DNA of 64,000 bases from Parabacteroides sp. PFB2-10. Its GTDB lineage: Bacteria; Bacteroidota; Bacteroidia; Bacteroidales; Tannerellaceae. The stretch spans positions 248,001-312,000 of the forward strand of contig NZ_JARXWI010000003.1 in assembly GCF_029893085.1 (NCBI RefSeq), read 5' to 3'. The translations under genes were made by a program, and so were the position numbers. Within the stretch, counting starts at the first letter, position 1. Every line of letters begins with the position of its first letter. Below the pieces are notes generated by a model. The model did not search any database. It saw only the letters and a program-made list of their open reading frames with translations, and was not told the origin of the DNA. Below are positions 46,701 to 54,639 of this stretch, piece by piece.

Positions 46701-49700
46701 GATATGCCTGATGAATATAAGACCAGGTCGCGTGATAATAAACCGTATCCGAACGGGTTACTGCTTTCCGGTAGGCAGGTTGGCTACCAGACGCCGGCAC
46801 ATCAACCGAATCGACCCAGGTACGGATACTTTGCTGCATCATACTCGTATCATCTACGGCGGAATGAGTCAGATCTAACTCTTCCATTGCTTCCAATAAA
46901 AAGTTATACTTGTCTTTCCCGTAAGTAATCTCTTGTATCAGATAAGCTTCCGGATACAGATCGACAACAAACTCTCCTGTTTCTTCGCTAACAGTTATTT
47001 CAATTTCACTTCCATGGATATTCATATTCGTTACATCCTGCATGACAAGGTTTTCCTTTTTCCATTCACCGTTATTATGCTCTCTCACGATGGTCGTATC
47101 TCCGTCAAACAAGTCATAATTCTTTTTAGCCACAAGCTTGATCGTGGTTGCACCGATATTGTTTTTCGATTCGCCAAATCCGAGGGGTTTTGCTTCTTCC
47201 ACCTTTCCTCCCACGACGCGACCAACCACTTTCACACGCGTGCTGTCTGTGAAATTAAAACTACACGGATTCGAAATAACCGGGTTTATTCCATTCTGCA
47301 GCGCTCGTCCATTATTTGCAAAAACATGTCCGGTCTTTTCCACCTTGATCTCGTGCTGTCCAATCGGTATGGGAATCTCGTAATAGCCATTCGCGCCTGA
47401 CAGAATCGGTGTGCCATACATATCGGTCACAGTTTTCCCGTCAACCAGAAAACTACAACCTTCCACCGGATAGTCACCTCCGGCATAATACACATAACCG
47501 GAAACAATGAACGACGAATTATCGACAAAGTCTATATTATTATGCACCGGGCTGTTCGGTGAGAAAAAAAGAGATTTCTGTGGAGGTGTGAACGAATGTC
47601 CTCCCAATAAAGGTATCAACCGATAGTCCGACCCATCTTTTGTATAGGGCACAGTCGTGATCTGGTAATTCCCGTAATCGTCTGTGACCCCCTTGATCGA
47701 CAATTGCTCACTGGTAGGCACCTCTGTTGTGTTACGGGTTGCCGAACCCATGATTTTGGCATGATTCTCATTGTAGTTCGATCCCGATCCGGAATAATCA
47801 TACACATCTTCTCCGAAGAACTCGTCAAACCGGTAATAGGCCACCAAGCCATATTCCTTTCCGGAAAGATAGCGGTCGTAGTTTTTCTTTATGTCATCTT
47901 CCGTCAGCGAGTAGTCCCATAACCTTACCTCATCCATATAGCCGTTGAGGATGGAGGCACTATCAAACCAGCGTCCCAGATTAATGTAAACATTGGCCGG
48001 ATCTTCTTCCGGCGAATAACATCCATCTGTAATTTTGGCTGATCCAACCTCTTTCCCGTTTATGTATAAAATGACACTTTCAGTAGCATAATTATTCACG
48101 ACGGTAACATGATGAAAATCAGTAAAGTCAAAGGTATCTTTATCTAACTTATCTGCATCAAACTCAATCACATAGCTTTTTCTGTTCTCATATGCCCCTT
48201 TGATAACAAAGAATCGATATTGCTTATTTTCTGTACTGAAATCCAAGGCGTAAAGGTTGTTTGCGAATATAATGGTTTGATTTTTAGTAGTTGCCGTTGC
48301 AAAATCCTTAAACTTTATCCACGCCTGAAAGGTAAAACCATTTCGGGGAACCAAGATCGGTTTATAAGGAATCCGCACTTGCGTCCAGGCCTCTTGCTTG
48401 AACTCCATCGAACGATTCAGTATGCTGCTGGTTCCTTCTGCCAGAATCGACACCCCAACGGCTGGAGTCATCTTATCGGTATATAAAATATTCCCGCTGA
48501 CAACACCATAAGGCTGTTTGAATCCAACGGATGAAATGATTGACGTCGCGATGGTAGAAACGACTCCATTACATTCTACCTGTCCCGCAATCACGTATTC
48601 GTAATAGATCCCCGGATCCGGATCCGGATCGCGATAGGTGTACAGGTAGTTTCCCGTTTCATAATCAAACCGCCCGATAACTTCCGATTGACTCATCGAG
48701 GTATTTTCGTTGCTTCCTGATAAAGGCCTACGGGTCAATATAAAACGTTTGAAATTGTTGGCGTATTCATCCTCCTTTACTTTCCATTCCAATTTAACGG
48801 CATCTGCCGTCACCCCTTTAGAGGCTTTAAAGTATTCTATGGCGGGAGCAATAGTATTATCCTGAAGTACAATTTTCTCAAAGGTGTGCTTGCCGACAGC
48901 AGTTTCCATAGAGCCTTCTCCTTTTACGACCGCTATTTCAAAAGTTAGAGGCGTACACATCTCCAACTGATCGATTGACAAAGAGGTCGTAGCTTTATTA
49001 CCCGAATACACAGGAGTGACACCGCTGCTTGAAGTCATCGTCAGTTTATACTTAAACCCCTCTTCCCATATTCCATCTGTTACCGCATCCCACGAAACCT
49101 GAACGGATGTGTTGCCTTTATTTTCAAAACGAAAACTTTCGGGAAAGGCATAGTTTGTATTAAAAGGAATATGTGATTTGATAGAGAAAAGAGTTTCCCA
49201 TTGTCCAAACTCCTGGGGTTTCGCCCGATAATAATAGGAAATAAAACCCTTACTTCTGTCTTTTATCTTGTCGATAAGCTGACCTGTATTTTCCCCACTT
49301 TCAATGGTTATATTTCCAATGGACTCTTTGTCGGAAAAATCAGCTTTTGTTGCACGCTGAACTTCAAACGTAGTCCGTGTATTCGCCTTGCTGGCTAATA
49401 TCAACTTACATTGCACGCTTCCATCCAACAGGTTTCCTGTTTCCAACTTATTTATAGTCGGATATCTATACTCTGAAGTGGCATTTGAGGTAGCATAAAA
49501 TATCGGCATCGTATGCGTTTCATGATATGGTTTTCTTTCCCTGACAACCCGAAGTTTGAAACCTTTGTTTAACTCGTCTTTGGAAAATTTATTCAAGGGA
49601 ATCAGTATTTCACCCTGAGCGTCTTTATTGGTAAAAGAGCTTTCCTTTTGTAATACAGTCCATTTTGAATCTCCGGTTATCTGTTTCTCGACAATAAACC

Positions 49701-50424
49701 TTCCTGTTCCATCGACTGCCCTGTCACTATTAAAGTTATTTATATTCCAGTTTAATTTAATACGGTTTTGTGCCAAATCTTCCGTCGCGTTTAGGGATAG
49801 ATTATGGACAGGTGAGGTGAGATTTACCTCGAATGTTTTTTTCCCTAATATCGGTTCTCGACCTTCTTTTGTTAGACTCTCTTTATAAGCATAATCATAA
49901 TGATATTCATAAATAATCTTTACTGTCTTTCCCATGAAACGTTGGGGAATGTACCAATGTGTTTCTGTTTTCCAGCCTTTATCATCGGCATAACTATTAA
50001 GTGACAATGATTGACGGTTCTTTTTTTGCGGATCGCTCCACCCGTCTTTGTGTTGAGTCACCCACATCCCATATTGATCCTGATCGAACACTTGATTTGT
50101 AACAGAAAAACTTCGCGATCCTCCATAATCTCCTTCTCCTACTTTATTAATCAAATAGCAGTATGTAGTACTATTATCAATCACTACATGTATTTTTAAA
50201 TACATTATATAAGAAGGCAGTGACCAGCTTGATTGAGTCCTTATCCTACATATATCATACATCAGAACCACCTTTCCCTCTTTTTCGTCATAGCGGACTT
50301 TCATGTATTCATTCTGATCCAAATGATTGCTTTCTGCCTTCCCTGTGGCAGCACCCAAGACCATGAAGGTCCACACCATTAGCCATACGGCCAATTTTCT
50401 CGATCGGTTAGTTTTTCTTTCCAT
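40747..50424 (-). CDS. Giant 3225-residue secreted multi-domain protein with type IX sorting domain
   Basis: After a signal peptide (residues 1-30, no lipobox) come fibronectin-III-like modules (about 200-640). A LamG/concanavalin-like domain (about 670-895) is flanked by two halves that look like one regulatory-like fold. A second such fold lies at about 968-1050. Two Ser/Thr-rich, Gly-containing amphipathic stretches follow (about 1415-1500 and 1695-1780). Two further LamG domains lie at about 2135-2330 and 2335-2521. An Ig/BACON-like segment with IPSWLTITPSSGTI (about 2631-2728) precedes the domain shared with the neighbouring lipoprotein (about 2728-2841). Tandem GWNWVSF/GWNWISF modules (about 2843-3012) and a Por-type tail (about 3141-3225; VYPNPFSSRLTV, YNLMGVLVYQ, GVYVLQVKTG) finish it. 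It should cross the outer membrane by type IX secretion and stay on the surface. No catalytic motif is recognised; binding or adhesion is likely. Confidence 0.88.
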   Translation of the reverse strand: MERKTNRSRKLAVWLMVWTFMVLGAATGKAESNHLDQNEYMKVRYDEKEGKVVLMYDICRIRTQSSWSLPSYIMYLKIHVVIDNSTTYCYLINKVGEGDYGGSRSFSVTNQVFDQDQYGMWVTQHKDGWSDPQKKNRQSLSLNSYADDKGWKTETHWYIPQRFMGKTVKIIYEYHYDYAYKESLTKEGREPILGKKTFEVNLTSPVHNLSLNATEDLAQNRIKLNWNINNFNSDRAVDGTGRFIVEKQITGDSKWTVLQKESSFTNKDAQGEILIPLNKFSKDELNKGFKLRVVRERKPYHETHTMPIFYATSNATSEYRYPTINKLETGNLLDGSVQCKLILASKANTRTTFEVQRATKADFSDKESIGNITIESGENTGQLIDKIKDRSKGFISYYYRAKPQEFGQWETLFSIKSHIPFNTNYAFPESFRFENKGNTSVQVSWDAVTDGIWEEGFKYKLTMTSSSGVTPVYSGNKATTSLSIDQLEMCTPLTFEIAVVKGEGSMETAVGKHTFEKIVLQDNTIAPAIEYFKASKGVTADAVKLEWKVKEDEYANNFKRFILTRRPLSGSNENTSMSQSEVIGRFDYETGNYLYTYRDPDPDPGIYYEYVIAGQVECNGVVSTIATSIISSVGFKQPYGVVSGNILYTDKMTPAVGVSILAEGTSSILNRSMEFKQEAWTQVRIPYKPILVPRNGFTFQAWIKFKDFATATTKNQTIIFANNLYALDFSTENKQYRFFVIKGAYENRKSYVIEFDADKLDKDTFDFTDFHHVTVVNNYATESVILYINGKEVGSAKITDGCYSPEEDPANVYINLGRWFDSASILNGYMDEVRLWDYSLTEDDIKKNYDRYLSGKEYGLVAYYRFDEFFGEDVYDYSGSGSNYNENHAKIMGSATRNTTEVPTSEQLSIKGVTDDYGNYQITTVPYTKDGSDYRLIPLLGGHSFTPPQKSLFFSPNSPVHNNIDFVDNSSFIVSGYVYYAGGDYPVEGCSFLVDGKTVTDMYGTPILSGANGYYEIPIPIGQHEIKVEKTGHVFANNGRALQNGINPVISNPCSFNFTDSTRVKVVGRVVGGKVEEAKPLGFGESKNNIGATTIKLVAKKNYDLFDGDTTIVREHNNGEWKKENLVMQDVTNMNIHGSEIEITVSEETGEFVVDLYPEAYLIQEITYGKDKYNFLLEAMEELDLTHSAVDDTSMMQQSIRTWVDSVDVPASGSQPAYRKAVTRSDTVYYHATWSYIHQAYPSFSVQQLDGSTPLYYFGDENFTRANPITGEKLELTLVSKVNGEAKYEFDLPVFSQSNTYKFKFSAYEKYVNDIKDITDEVKVSTGEIRISNDLALEDRRPTIQLDSIGEATYSFYVGAPELVEGVKSFSAVLYIDNIPYNWTMKDPSLSAYVLGAKSTGTDFVTAGPDEITAVVHDPPGSNSYSYLEKGTSFTKTSDISITGGQSVDASVLLDVGTKTITWTGIGAGVILESEIVAEVETGVTESTTYKNTTQTEKVTTFTERFQTKDDPLYVGHSGDVFIANSTNIQYGETNAITILHRDELETATNERISEFIEGSDYVIGKSKGLAFGLTFDTRFAYTEMEIIETNIPKWKNLIHSLLKNEEPDPTALEAPYYRSKYSKSDSLYFGKSNMDPIFGNQTRRSAYEGPSYEIIFPVGYLESEEMDSFVDSIQYCHDQINLWEKALAENERRKVEMDVIGNYSFGAGSQIEYSQSTTNSYTTSSEFTFLLSPKVTGKIGGTVLGIGMTVNTSSTINIGTESSSSSGASETKTVGFVLSEEGLTDQISVDYGWTEAGMIAFKTRGGRTSCPYEPEVRTQYYEPGVHVLSESTMQVDVPDISVKGGNTRLRVPSHRPASFTLELKNLSEIGWDNYYVLMVDDTTNPHGAVIKIDGLPIGNGRTFLLPANEIVEKTLTIEKGPDQNLYEDIRIILAAECQQQSLFEDVFLSAEFLPSCSDISFAFPRENWIVNSETGDTLDIVLEGYDVNYNNFTYVDLQYKESSASTWISLQKFFLKETGSYQPGDILIEESDTNIRYRWNMSQELDGRYELRARTVCETEDGYLLSEMITPSIAGVKDNVKLQLFGKPQPANGILTGTNDLMIRFNKDINEGMVSERNFTITGVKNGSSDNHFTSVHFDGVAGNVTMEQEINLANKSFTVEFWLKREALGASTVFSHGTQNESFSIGFTEANKLQVTVGNTVLTSEEAITNTSEWGHYAIVYDHTKTTISAYYAAGSYGSVLFTGKQAAAYNGMGVIKVGSSLTNTNHLAGNMHGLRLWDRALTQSKVSKDRNVRLPGNTLGLIGYWMMDEGKGTLLQDKSANRHGAMNASWKILPEGHALSFNGRDAYLTINTGATVVIDEEQDFSIEMWFKGSTANGTLFSSGRGDGNDNSTGGKLSIYFENGTLKMASKGFVHDITSTNYLDNKWHHFALAVNRAGSANVYVDGELQTYMDGMEIGSLANSEMHIGMRRWNGTSSDLPFNGVIDEFRIWNLALTQDYISRNNNVRLLGGEVGLIAYYPFDTYIVNNNQNKELAFSLSDQVNEANTPVAISTNAVEVAEIAPVKDAGPVENYQFKYVTNKDQIVLNLTESSDLIERTYITITAKGIQDLNGNGMKSPVSWSAYIDRSFLHWEESELQKTKKNGESLTFDVKIAKLGGYEENYTIENIPSWLTITPSSGTIQPGTTQTLQFKVDDGLNPGIYEEQIHLKGEYSHTLLFTLNVGGEKPDWSVDPGKYETSMSMIGQLKINDVISKDENDLVAAFINGECVGVTSPLYNKGYDVWQVMLNIYYSTNDAPIEFRIWDASTGKTYANVLPSNISFVPNTLHGSALNPVIFATTNSMLQTIDLKAGWNWVSFNMTSSVFNDVNKLFAGIKNGVELKGQASGAFSRYDNELGGWLNSDLGGSGVNTTQMYLVKMDGNNKLQISGTPLNPAQTSIHLATGWNWISFIPQSNMGVGEAFAGFTPSEGDIVKSMTGFAVYDSNLGWVGSLSYMMPGVGYMYKAGSAKSFTYPERSSLSTKASFDWETPVAEEHIGESSPYEHNLSLIAEVDYGTELPAAAELVTRLNGTITHTTPLVEVDGKQLFFATIPGEESDDMISFSLQVYNEEFPLREKLGFDKNAVYGSLGRPQTLTLLANNTLVYPNPFSSRLTVEVDTPETNTITLSMYNLMGVLVYQSNHNAVPGLNHIQLDRSKLDSLIEGVYVLQVKTGERIDSFKLIKNR

Positions 50425-50452
50425 AATATGTTTCCTTTTAAAGTTGATGAAA

Positions 50453-50460
50453 CAAATATA
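50453..50460 (-). promoter_or_regulatory. Promoter -7 box for the giant gene
   Basis: It reads TATATTTG on the minus strand, 29 bp before the ATG. No -33 box is seen, which would fit an activator-dependent promoter. Confidence 0.55.
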
Positions 50461-50620
50461 GAATAGGATAACATTCGGGTAGTCTCACTCCCGCAAAATC
50501 AAGTCCTATATGCGCAAAACATTCACAAACAGCGCTTTATAGTTTTATATTTTTTCGACACAAAACAAAAAAAACCTTCAAAACGTTGCAAAGTTTGAAT
50601 AGTTACGCCGTATTACAACC

Positions 50621-50803
50621 ATGTGAACAAATGTTAATCATATCACTTTCAACAAAACCCCCAATTTACGATTTGTAATTTCCGAAGGACTTTGCGCGCA
50701 AAAAAGCAGGAGTATTTTTGCAAACTCCCGGGAGAAACACTTTTTAACGTATGGAATTGTAAGCAAAACGGCCGTTTTGCTTACAATCGCTATTTTAACA
50801 TTT
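50621..50803 (+). repeat. Dispersed intergenic repeat, copy C
   Basis: It starts 12 bp past the stop of the minus-strand TPR/AraC gene. The long palindrome (arms ATTGTAAGCAAAACGG / CCGTTTTGCTTACAAT) is perfect. The first hairpin is degraded here (GGAGT/ACTCC only) by changes at 50708-50722, but the A6 (T6 on minus) is kept at 50700-50705. Confidence 0.88.
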
Positions 50804-50814
50804 CGGGGTTTTTC

Positions 50815-52623
50815 TTACACCGCCTGCCCGACGAAGGACTTTTCGGTCATCATTTCGCGTATTTCGGTCGGGGTTAAGCCGTATTTCTTCCGGAAGAGAC
50901 GGTAGAATGTGCTCTTAGTGGAGAAACCGGAGTAGAGGAATATCTCTTCGATCGTCTGATTCTTATTGTTCATCAATAGGTCTTTGGCGTGTATCAACCG
51001 CAAATTGTTGATATAGTCGTTGAATGTCAGGCCGGTCTCTTCCTGTATGGCATCGCAGAGATACTGGCGGTTGGTGCCGACTTGCAGGGCTAAGTGTTCA
51101 CGGGTCAGGTCTGCTTCCAGGTAGCGCTGTGTCTCCAGCAGGTATTTTTGCGCCTGCAAGAACAGATGGGATTTGCTGCCATCAGCTGTTTTTCCGGCGT
51201 CGGCCAGCGATTCGGAGAGCTTCAGGGATAACTCTTCCGCCTCTTTTCGCTGTTCGTTCTGCCATTGCAGCTGTTCGAATAGCTTTTGGTTTTTCTCTTT
51301 CAACCGTTTAGCGTTGTATCGTACATAGAGAAGGATCAGTATAAGAAGGATCACCAATAGTGTCAAAGCGGAGATAATAATACCCAATATCTGAGCATGC
51401 AGGCGGCTCTTCTCTGCTTCGGCTTCCAGGGTATAGACCTGATGGATCGTACGCAATTCGCTAATCTGGCGGGTCAGGGCGTCGGTAGACAATGAATCGG
51501 TCGCCTCTTTGGTCTGCTTAGCCAGCTTATAGGCCTCATCGTAGCGATTCATATCGGCCAGTAATTCAGCTTTTTGATCCTGCAAACTCAAATATTCCGT
51601 AATAGAATTTTCTTTGAAAAAGGAGAGTGCCTCGTCAAGATGATGTATGGCCAGTGGATATTGTGCGGTTGCCTGATAATAGGAGGCGTAAGCCATATTT
51701 AGCTCCTGAATATAGATTTCGTTCATTTCGTATTGCAAATAGGTTTCCGCCTGATCGAGTGCCTCTTTAGCCTGCTTTAGATCGCCTTTTTTGACATAAT
51801 TCCGGGCATAATAGCCGTTCAACCTCATTTTATAATCTTCCATAAACATAGACTCATGCGGCGTTCCTTGCTTGTTTTGCTCAAACAGATCGATAGCCCG
51901 CCATAGTTCATAGCAATGGGATAGGGATGTCGTATAATGCCCCAAATCATAGGTGACGCTTATCAGATAGAAAAGATAATCCATCCGATAGAACTGACGT
52001 TCGGGGAAATATTGCGACAACAGGCTGTATCCTTTTTCCCAGGCACTTCTTGCCTCCTGCTTTCGGTTAGCATAGAAATAGGCAAGCCCCATATTTTCAT
52101 AAGCGCTAATTTCTCCTTCCCGGCTATCCAATTCCATGGCATAATCAAGCATGCTCTCCGCATACTCCAACGCCAAGGCATAACTGCCTTTAGAGAGGTA
52201 TTCGCTTATGATGAAACACTCCGCTTCAAAATAATAATCATACGACTTATGTTCTAAGAAAAAAGCTTTAAATGCATTTGTCCTATCCAGGAAGCTATCG
52301 ATCAGGCAGCTTTTCCCTGCATAATGAGCTACCATATTGATGTAAGCATTATGAAGCTCGGCGATGTTTCCATACTTCAGTGCATCTTGTTCCAACCGGC
52401 TCAGGTAAAAGAAACATTCATCCGTTCCTATCGTCAGTTGTGCCAGGTCGAGCCAACAATACATTCTCAGGGTAGGATTCTGTAGCGTGTCGATCCGTTG
52501 CAATAGACTGTCTTTTCGGGCGGCAAACGAATTGTTGCCATAAGCCAAAGAGGAAGAGGCAAATAAAAGAAAAAGAGAGATAAGCAGTATAGGCTTATTC
52601 AGGCGACACTTTGTAGTTTTCAT
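50815..52623 (-). CDS. Membrane-anchored TPR / AraC-type regulator
   Basis: This 602-residue protein has an N-terminal signal or anchor segment (about 10-30). A helical TPR-like region (about 35-400) follows, with AYENMGLAYFYANRKQEARSAW as one recognisable repeat. A membrane helix (about 410-435), a short coiled coil (about 437-475; KEKNQKLFEQL) and a cytoplasmic AraC-type helix-turn-helix (about 500-595; LALQVGTNRQYL, IEEIFLYSGFSTKSTFYRLFRKKYGLTP) complete it. Such proteins sense something in the periplasm and regulate from the membrane without phosphotransfer. It lies just upstream of the giant gene in the same direction, making that gene a likely target. It has its own promoter at 52652-52683. 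Confidence 0.87.
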   Translation of the reverse strand: MKTTKCRLNKPILLISLFLLFASSSLAYGNNSFAARKDSLLQRIDTLQNPTLRMYCWLDLAQLTIGTDECFFYLSRLEQDALKYGNIAELHNAYINMVAHYAGKSCLIDSFLDRTNAFKAFFLEHKSYDYYFEAECFIISEYLSKGSYALALEYAESMLDYAMELDSREGEISAYENMGLAYFYANRKQEARSAWEKGYSLLSQYFPERQFYRMDYLFYLISVTYDLGHYTTSLSHCYELWRAIDLFEQNKQGTPHESMFMEDYKMRLNGYYARNYVKKGDLKQAKEALDQAETYLQYEMNEIYIQELNMAYASYYQATAQYPLAIHHLDEALSFFKENSITEYLSLQDQKAELLADMNRYDEAYKLAKQTKEATDSLSTDALTRQISELRTIHQVYTLEAEAEKSRLHAQILGIIISALTLLVILLILILLYVRYNAKRLKEKNQKLFEQLQWQNEQRKEAEELSLKLSESLADAGKTADGSKSHLFLQAQKYLLETQRYLEADLTREHLALQVGTNRQYLCDAIQEETGLTFNDYINNLRLIHAKDLLMNNKNQTIEEIFLYSGFSTKSTFYRLFRKKYGLTPTEIREMMTEKSFVGQAV

Positions 52624-52651
52624 AAGATAAGTCCAAATAGATTGTGCCTCA

Positions 52652-52683
52652 CAAATTTATTTCTTTTACATACGCGAACCAAA
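52652..52683 (-). promoter_or_regulatory. Full promoter for the TPR/AraC gene
   Basis: On the minus strand TTTG (52683-52680), 20 bp spacing, then TAAATTTG (52659-52652): both elements match the Bacteroidetes housekeeping consensus. Confidence 0.7.
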
Positions 52684-52699
52684 CAAAAAGAAAAAAATA

Positions 52700-52730
52700 T
52701 TTGCCTGTTTAAAGAAAACTACTACCTTTG
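52700..52730 (+). promoter_or_regulatory. Full promoter for the tRNA-Arg pair
   Basis: TTTG (52700-52703), 19 bp, TACCTTTG (52723-52730): a textbook Bacteroidetes promoter with a predicted start about 16 bp before the first tRNA. Confidence 0.75.
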
Positions 52731-52753
52731 CACTCGCATTCTGAAAGAATAAT

Positions 52754-52827
52754 GGCCGCGTAGCTCAACTGAATAGAGTAGCTGACTACGGATCAGCCGG
52801 TTACAGGTTTGAATCCTGTCGCGGTCA
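52754..52827 (+). tRNA. tRNA-Arg(ACG), copy 1
   Basis: A 74-nt cloverleaf: acceptor GGCCGCG/CGCGGTC with one G-U, D-stem GCTC/GAGT, anticodon stem GCTGA/TCAGC with loop CTACGGA (anticodon ACG), T-stem ACAGG/CCTGT with loop TTTGAAT, discriminator A. The CCA end is not encoded. Confidence 0.95.
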
Positions 52828-52863
52828 CTATCAGAAACAGATTGCAAAAACACATCATGGAAT

Positions 52864-52937
52864 GGCCGCGTAGCTCAACTGAATAGAGTAGCTGACTACG
52901 GATCAGCCGGTTACAGGTTTGAATCCTGTCGCGGTCA
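52864..52937 (+). tRNA. tRNA-Arg(ACG), copy 2
   Basis: This copy is identical to the first; the identity extends 3 nt upstream (AAT) and 1 nt downstream. The two genes are separated by 36 bp and share one promoter and one terminator, showing a recent tandem duplication. Confidence 0.95.
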
Positions 52938-52946
52938 CACCTTCAG

Positions 52947-52977
52947 AAAGCGTTGGAAGATATTCTTCCGACGCTTT
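52947..52977 (+). terminator. Terminator of the tRNA-Arg unit
   Basis: A long stem (AAAGCGT-T-GGAAGA / TCTTCC-G-ACGCTTT, one T-G pair) with a 3-nt loop followed by TATTTAT. Confidence 0.8.
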
Positions 52978-53025
52978 TATTTATGGGGAGTTTTGTTTAT
53001 GTTTACAGTCTAATGCTAAAAGAGA

Positions 53026-54639
53026 ATGACAACAAATAAGAGTATTCGCGTCTCCTTTCCTGCTTCCGAAAAGATCTATGTAAACGGATCGATTAACAAG
53101 GTACGGGTAGGTATGCGACGCATTACACTTGACGACACGGGAGCGACCGACACAGAAGGCCGTGTATCTTACAAACCCAATACGCCACTTATCGTATACG
53201 ATACCTCCGGTGCCTACTCCGATCCGAAAAATACTTCTCTTTTACAGACAGGGCTTCCGCGCATTCGCGAAGAATGGAGCAAACGCCGGAAGGATATTGT
53301 TTCCATTACTTCTCCGGATTCAGGCAAACATGAATCGGCAAACAAACCGTTGTTTCCGATAATCATCCCTTCCTACAAGGCGAAAGAGGGGAAACACATC
53401 ACACAACTTTCGTATGCCAAACGGCGCATTATCACACCCGAAATGGAGTATGTTGCCATCCGGGAGAGCCAGCATGTCGAGGCGTTAGGGCTGAAATCCT
53501 ATATCACGCCTGATTTTGTTCGCAAAGAGATCGCTGCCGGGCGTGCCGTGATTCCGGCAAACATCAACCACCCTGAGCTCGAACCGATGATTATTGGTAA
53601 TAAGTTCTTAGTAAAAGTCAATGTACCTTTCTATTCACCTTCCGTCTCATCGGGCATCGAAGAGGAACTGGAGAAGATGATCCGGAATTGCAAATGGGGA
53701 GCCGACTCGTTTCTTGACCTCTCAAAATCAGGTGATATCCCGACAGCACAAAACTGGTATCTTCGAAACGCTCCGGTACCGATCGGGAGTATTCCACTTT
53801 ACGAGGCGTTGCAACAGGCAGGCAATGAGGTAGCGGCGCTCAACTGGGATATCTACCGAAACACCTTGATCGAACAGGTCGAAAGAGGCATTGACTTTGT
53901 CATGATACATGCGGCATTATTGCAATCACACATAGACAAAACCATTCCGCGGTTGACCGGCATTGATTCACCGGCAGGCCTATTTATGGCGGAATGGATA
54001 CGCCGTCATCAAAAAGAGAACTTCCTATACACACATTTTGAAGAGATATGCGATATCCTTCGCCAATATGATGTCACACTTGTGATTGGCAACAGCCTGG
54101 GAGCCGGTTCCATCTATGATGCCGGAGACAGCGCCTACTATGCGGAACTGAAAATAAAAGGAAAACTAACCGATATCGCCCGGGAGAACCTGGTGCAGAC
54201 CATGATTGAAGGGCCTGGCTGCCTACCGATGAATAAGATTGGGGACGATATGAAGGAACAACAATATGCCTGTCGTCAGGCGCCTTATTTCATGCAAGGA
54301 CCAGTAACCACCGACATCAGCTACGGCTATGACCACATTGCCTCCGCCATTGGCGCCGCCCAGATAGCTTCATTCGGTGCTTCCCTGATCGGTTGCGTCC
54401 TGCCAAGCCAGAGCGACCATTCCTCGATCAGCAAAGAGGAATACAGAACAGCTATTCATACGCATAAGATTGCCGCCCATGCGGCCGATGTAGCCAAAGG
54501 ACATCCCGGAGCACAGGCACGCGACAACGCCCTGAGCAAAGCGCGCATCGAACAGCGCCATAAAGACTTTTGCCACCTGGCCATCGACCCGGAGAAGGCA
54601 CTTCTTCTTTATAAAAATAAAATTAAAGGGAAAGAGTAG
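53026..54639 (+). CDS. Divergent ThiC-family protein lacking the C-terminal Fe-S motif
   Basis: This 537-residue protein aligns by eye with phosphomethylpyrimidine synthase (ThiC) along nearly its whole length: [111 protein letters not shown]. ThiC is a radical-SAM enzyme whose C-terminal CxxCxxxxC binds the 4Fe-4S cluster; here the protein stops before it and has no such motif. Active-site segments also differ: NVPFYSPSV replaces the NANIGNS region, [10 protein letters not shown] replaces the SLGDGLRPGS region, and EGPGCLPMN replaces EGPGHVPMH. So it is unlikely to make the thiamine pyrimidine. No TPP riboswitch and no other thi gene is near. The function is unknown; a ligand-binding or altered-chemistry paralogue is possible. 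It overlaps the convergent patatin by 17 bp. Confidence 0.88.
   Translation: MTTNKSIRVSFPASEKIYVNGSINKVRVGMRRITLDDTGATDTEGRVSYKPNTPLIVYDTSGAYSDPKNTSLLQTGLPRIREEWSKRRKDIVSITSPDSGKHESANKPLFPIIIPSYKAKEGKHITQLSYAKRRIITPEMEYVAIRESQHVEALGLKSYITPDFVRKEIAAGRAVIPANINHPELEPMIIGNKFLVKVNVPFYSPSVSSGIEEELEKMIRNCKWGADSFLDLSKSGDIPTAQNWYLRNAPVPIGSIPLYEALQQAGNEVAALNWDIYRNTLIEQVERGIDFVMIHAALLQSHIDKTIPRLTGIDSPAGLFMAEWIRRHQKENFLYTHFEEICDILRQYDVTLVIGNSLGAGSIYDAGDSAYYAELKIKGKLTDIARENLVQTMIEGPGCLPMNKIGDDMKEQQYACRQAPYFMQGPVTTDISYGYDHIASAIGAAQIASFGASLIGCVLPSQSDHSSISKEEYRTAIHTHKIAAHAADVAKGHPGAQARDNALSKARIEQRHKDFCHLAIDPEKALLLYKNKIKGKE

Larger units (their letters stand above)
50425..50814. promoter_or_regulatory. 390-bp gap holding the giant-gene promoter and repeat copy C
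   Basis: The left part (50425-50620) contains the -7 box for the giant gene and otherwise AT-rich sequence. The right part is almost filled by repeat copy C (50621-50803). No gene is seen. Confidence 0.65.

Noticed and set aside
52938-53025. TPP riboswitch upstream of the ThiC-like gene
   Set aside because: The 88 bp hold only the tRNA terminator and an AT-rich stretch; the conserved CUGAGA and ACCUGA-type elements are absent.
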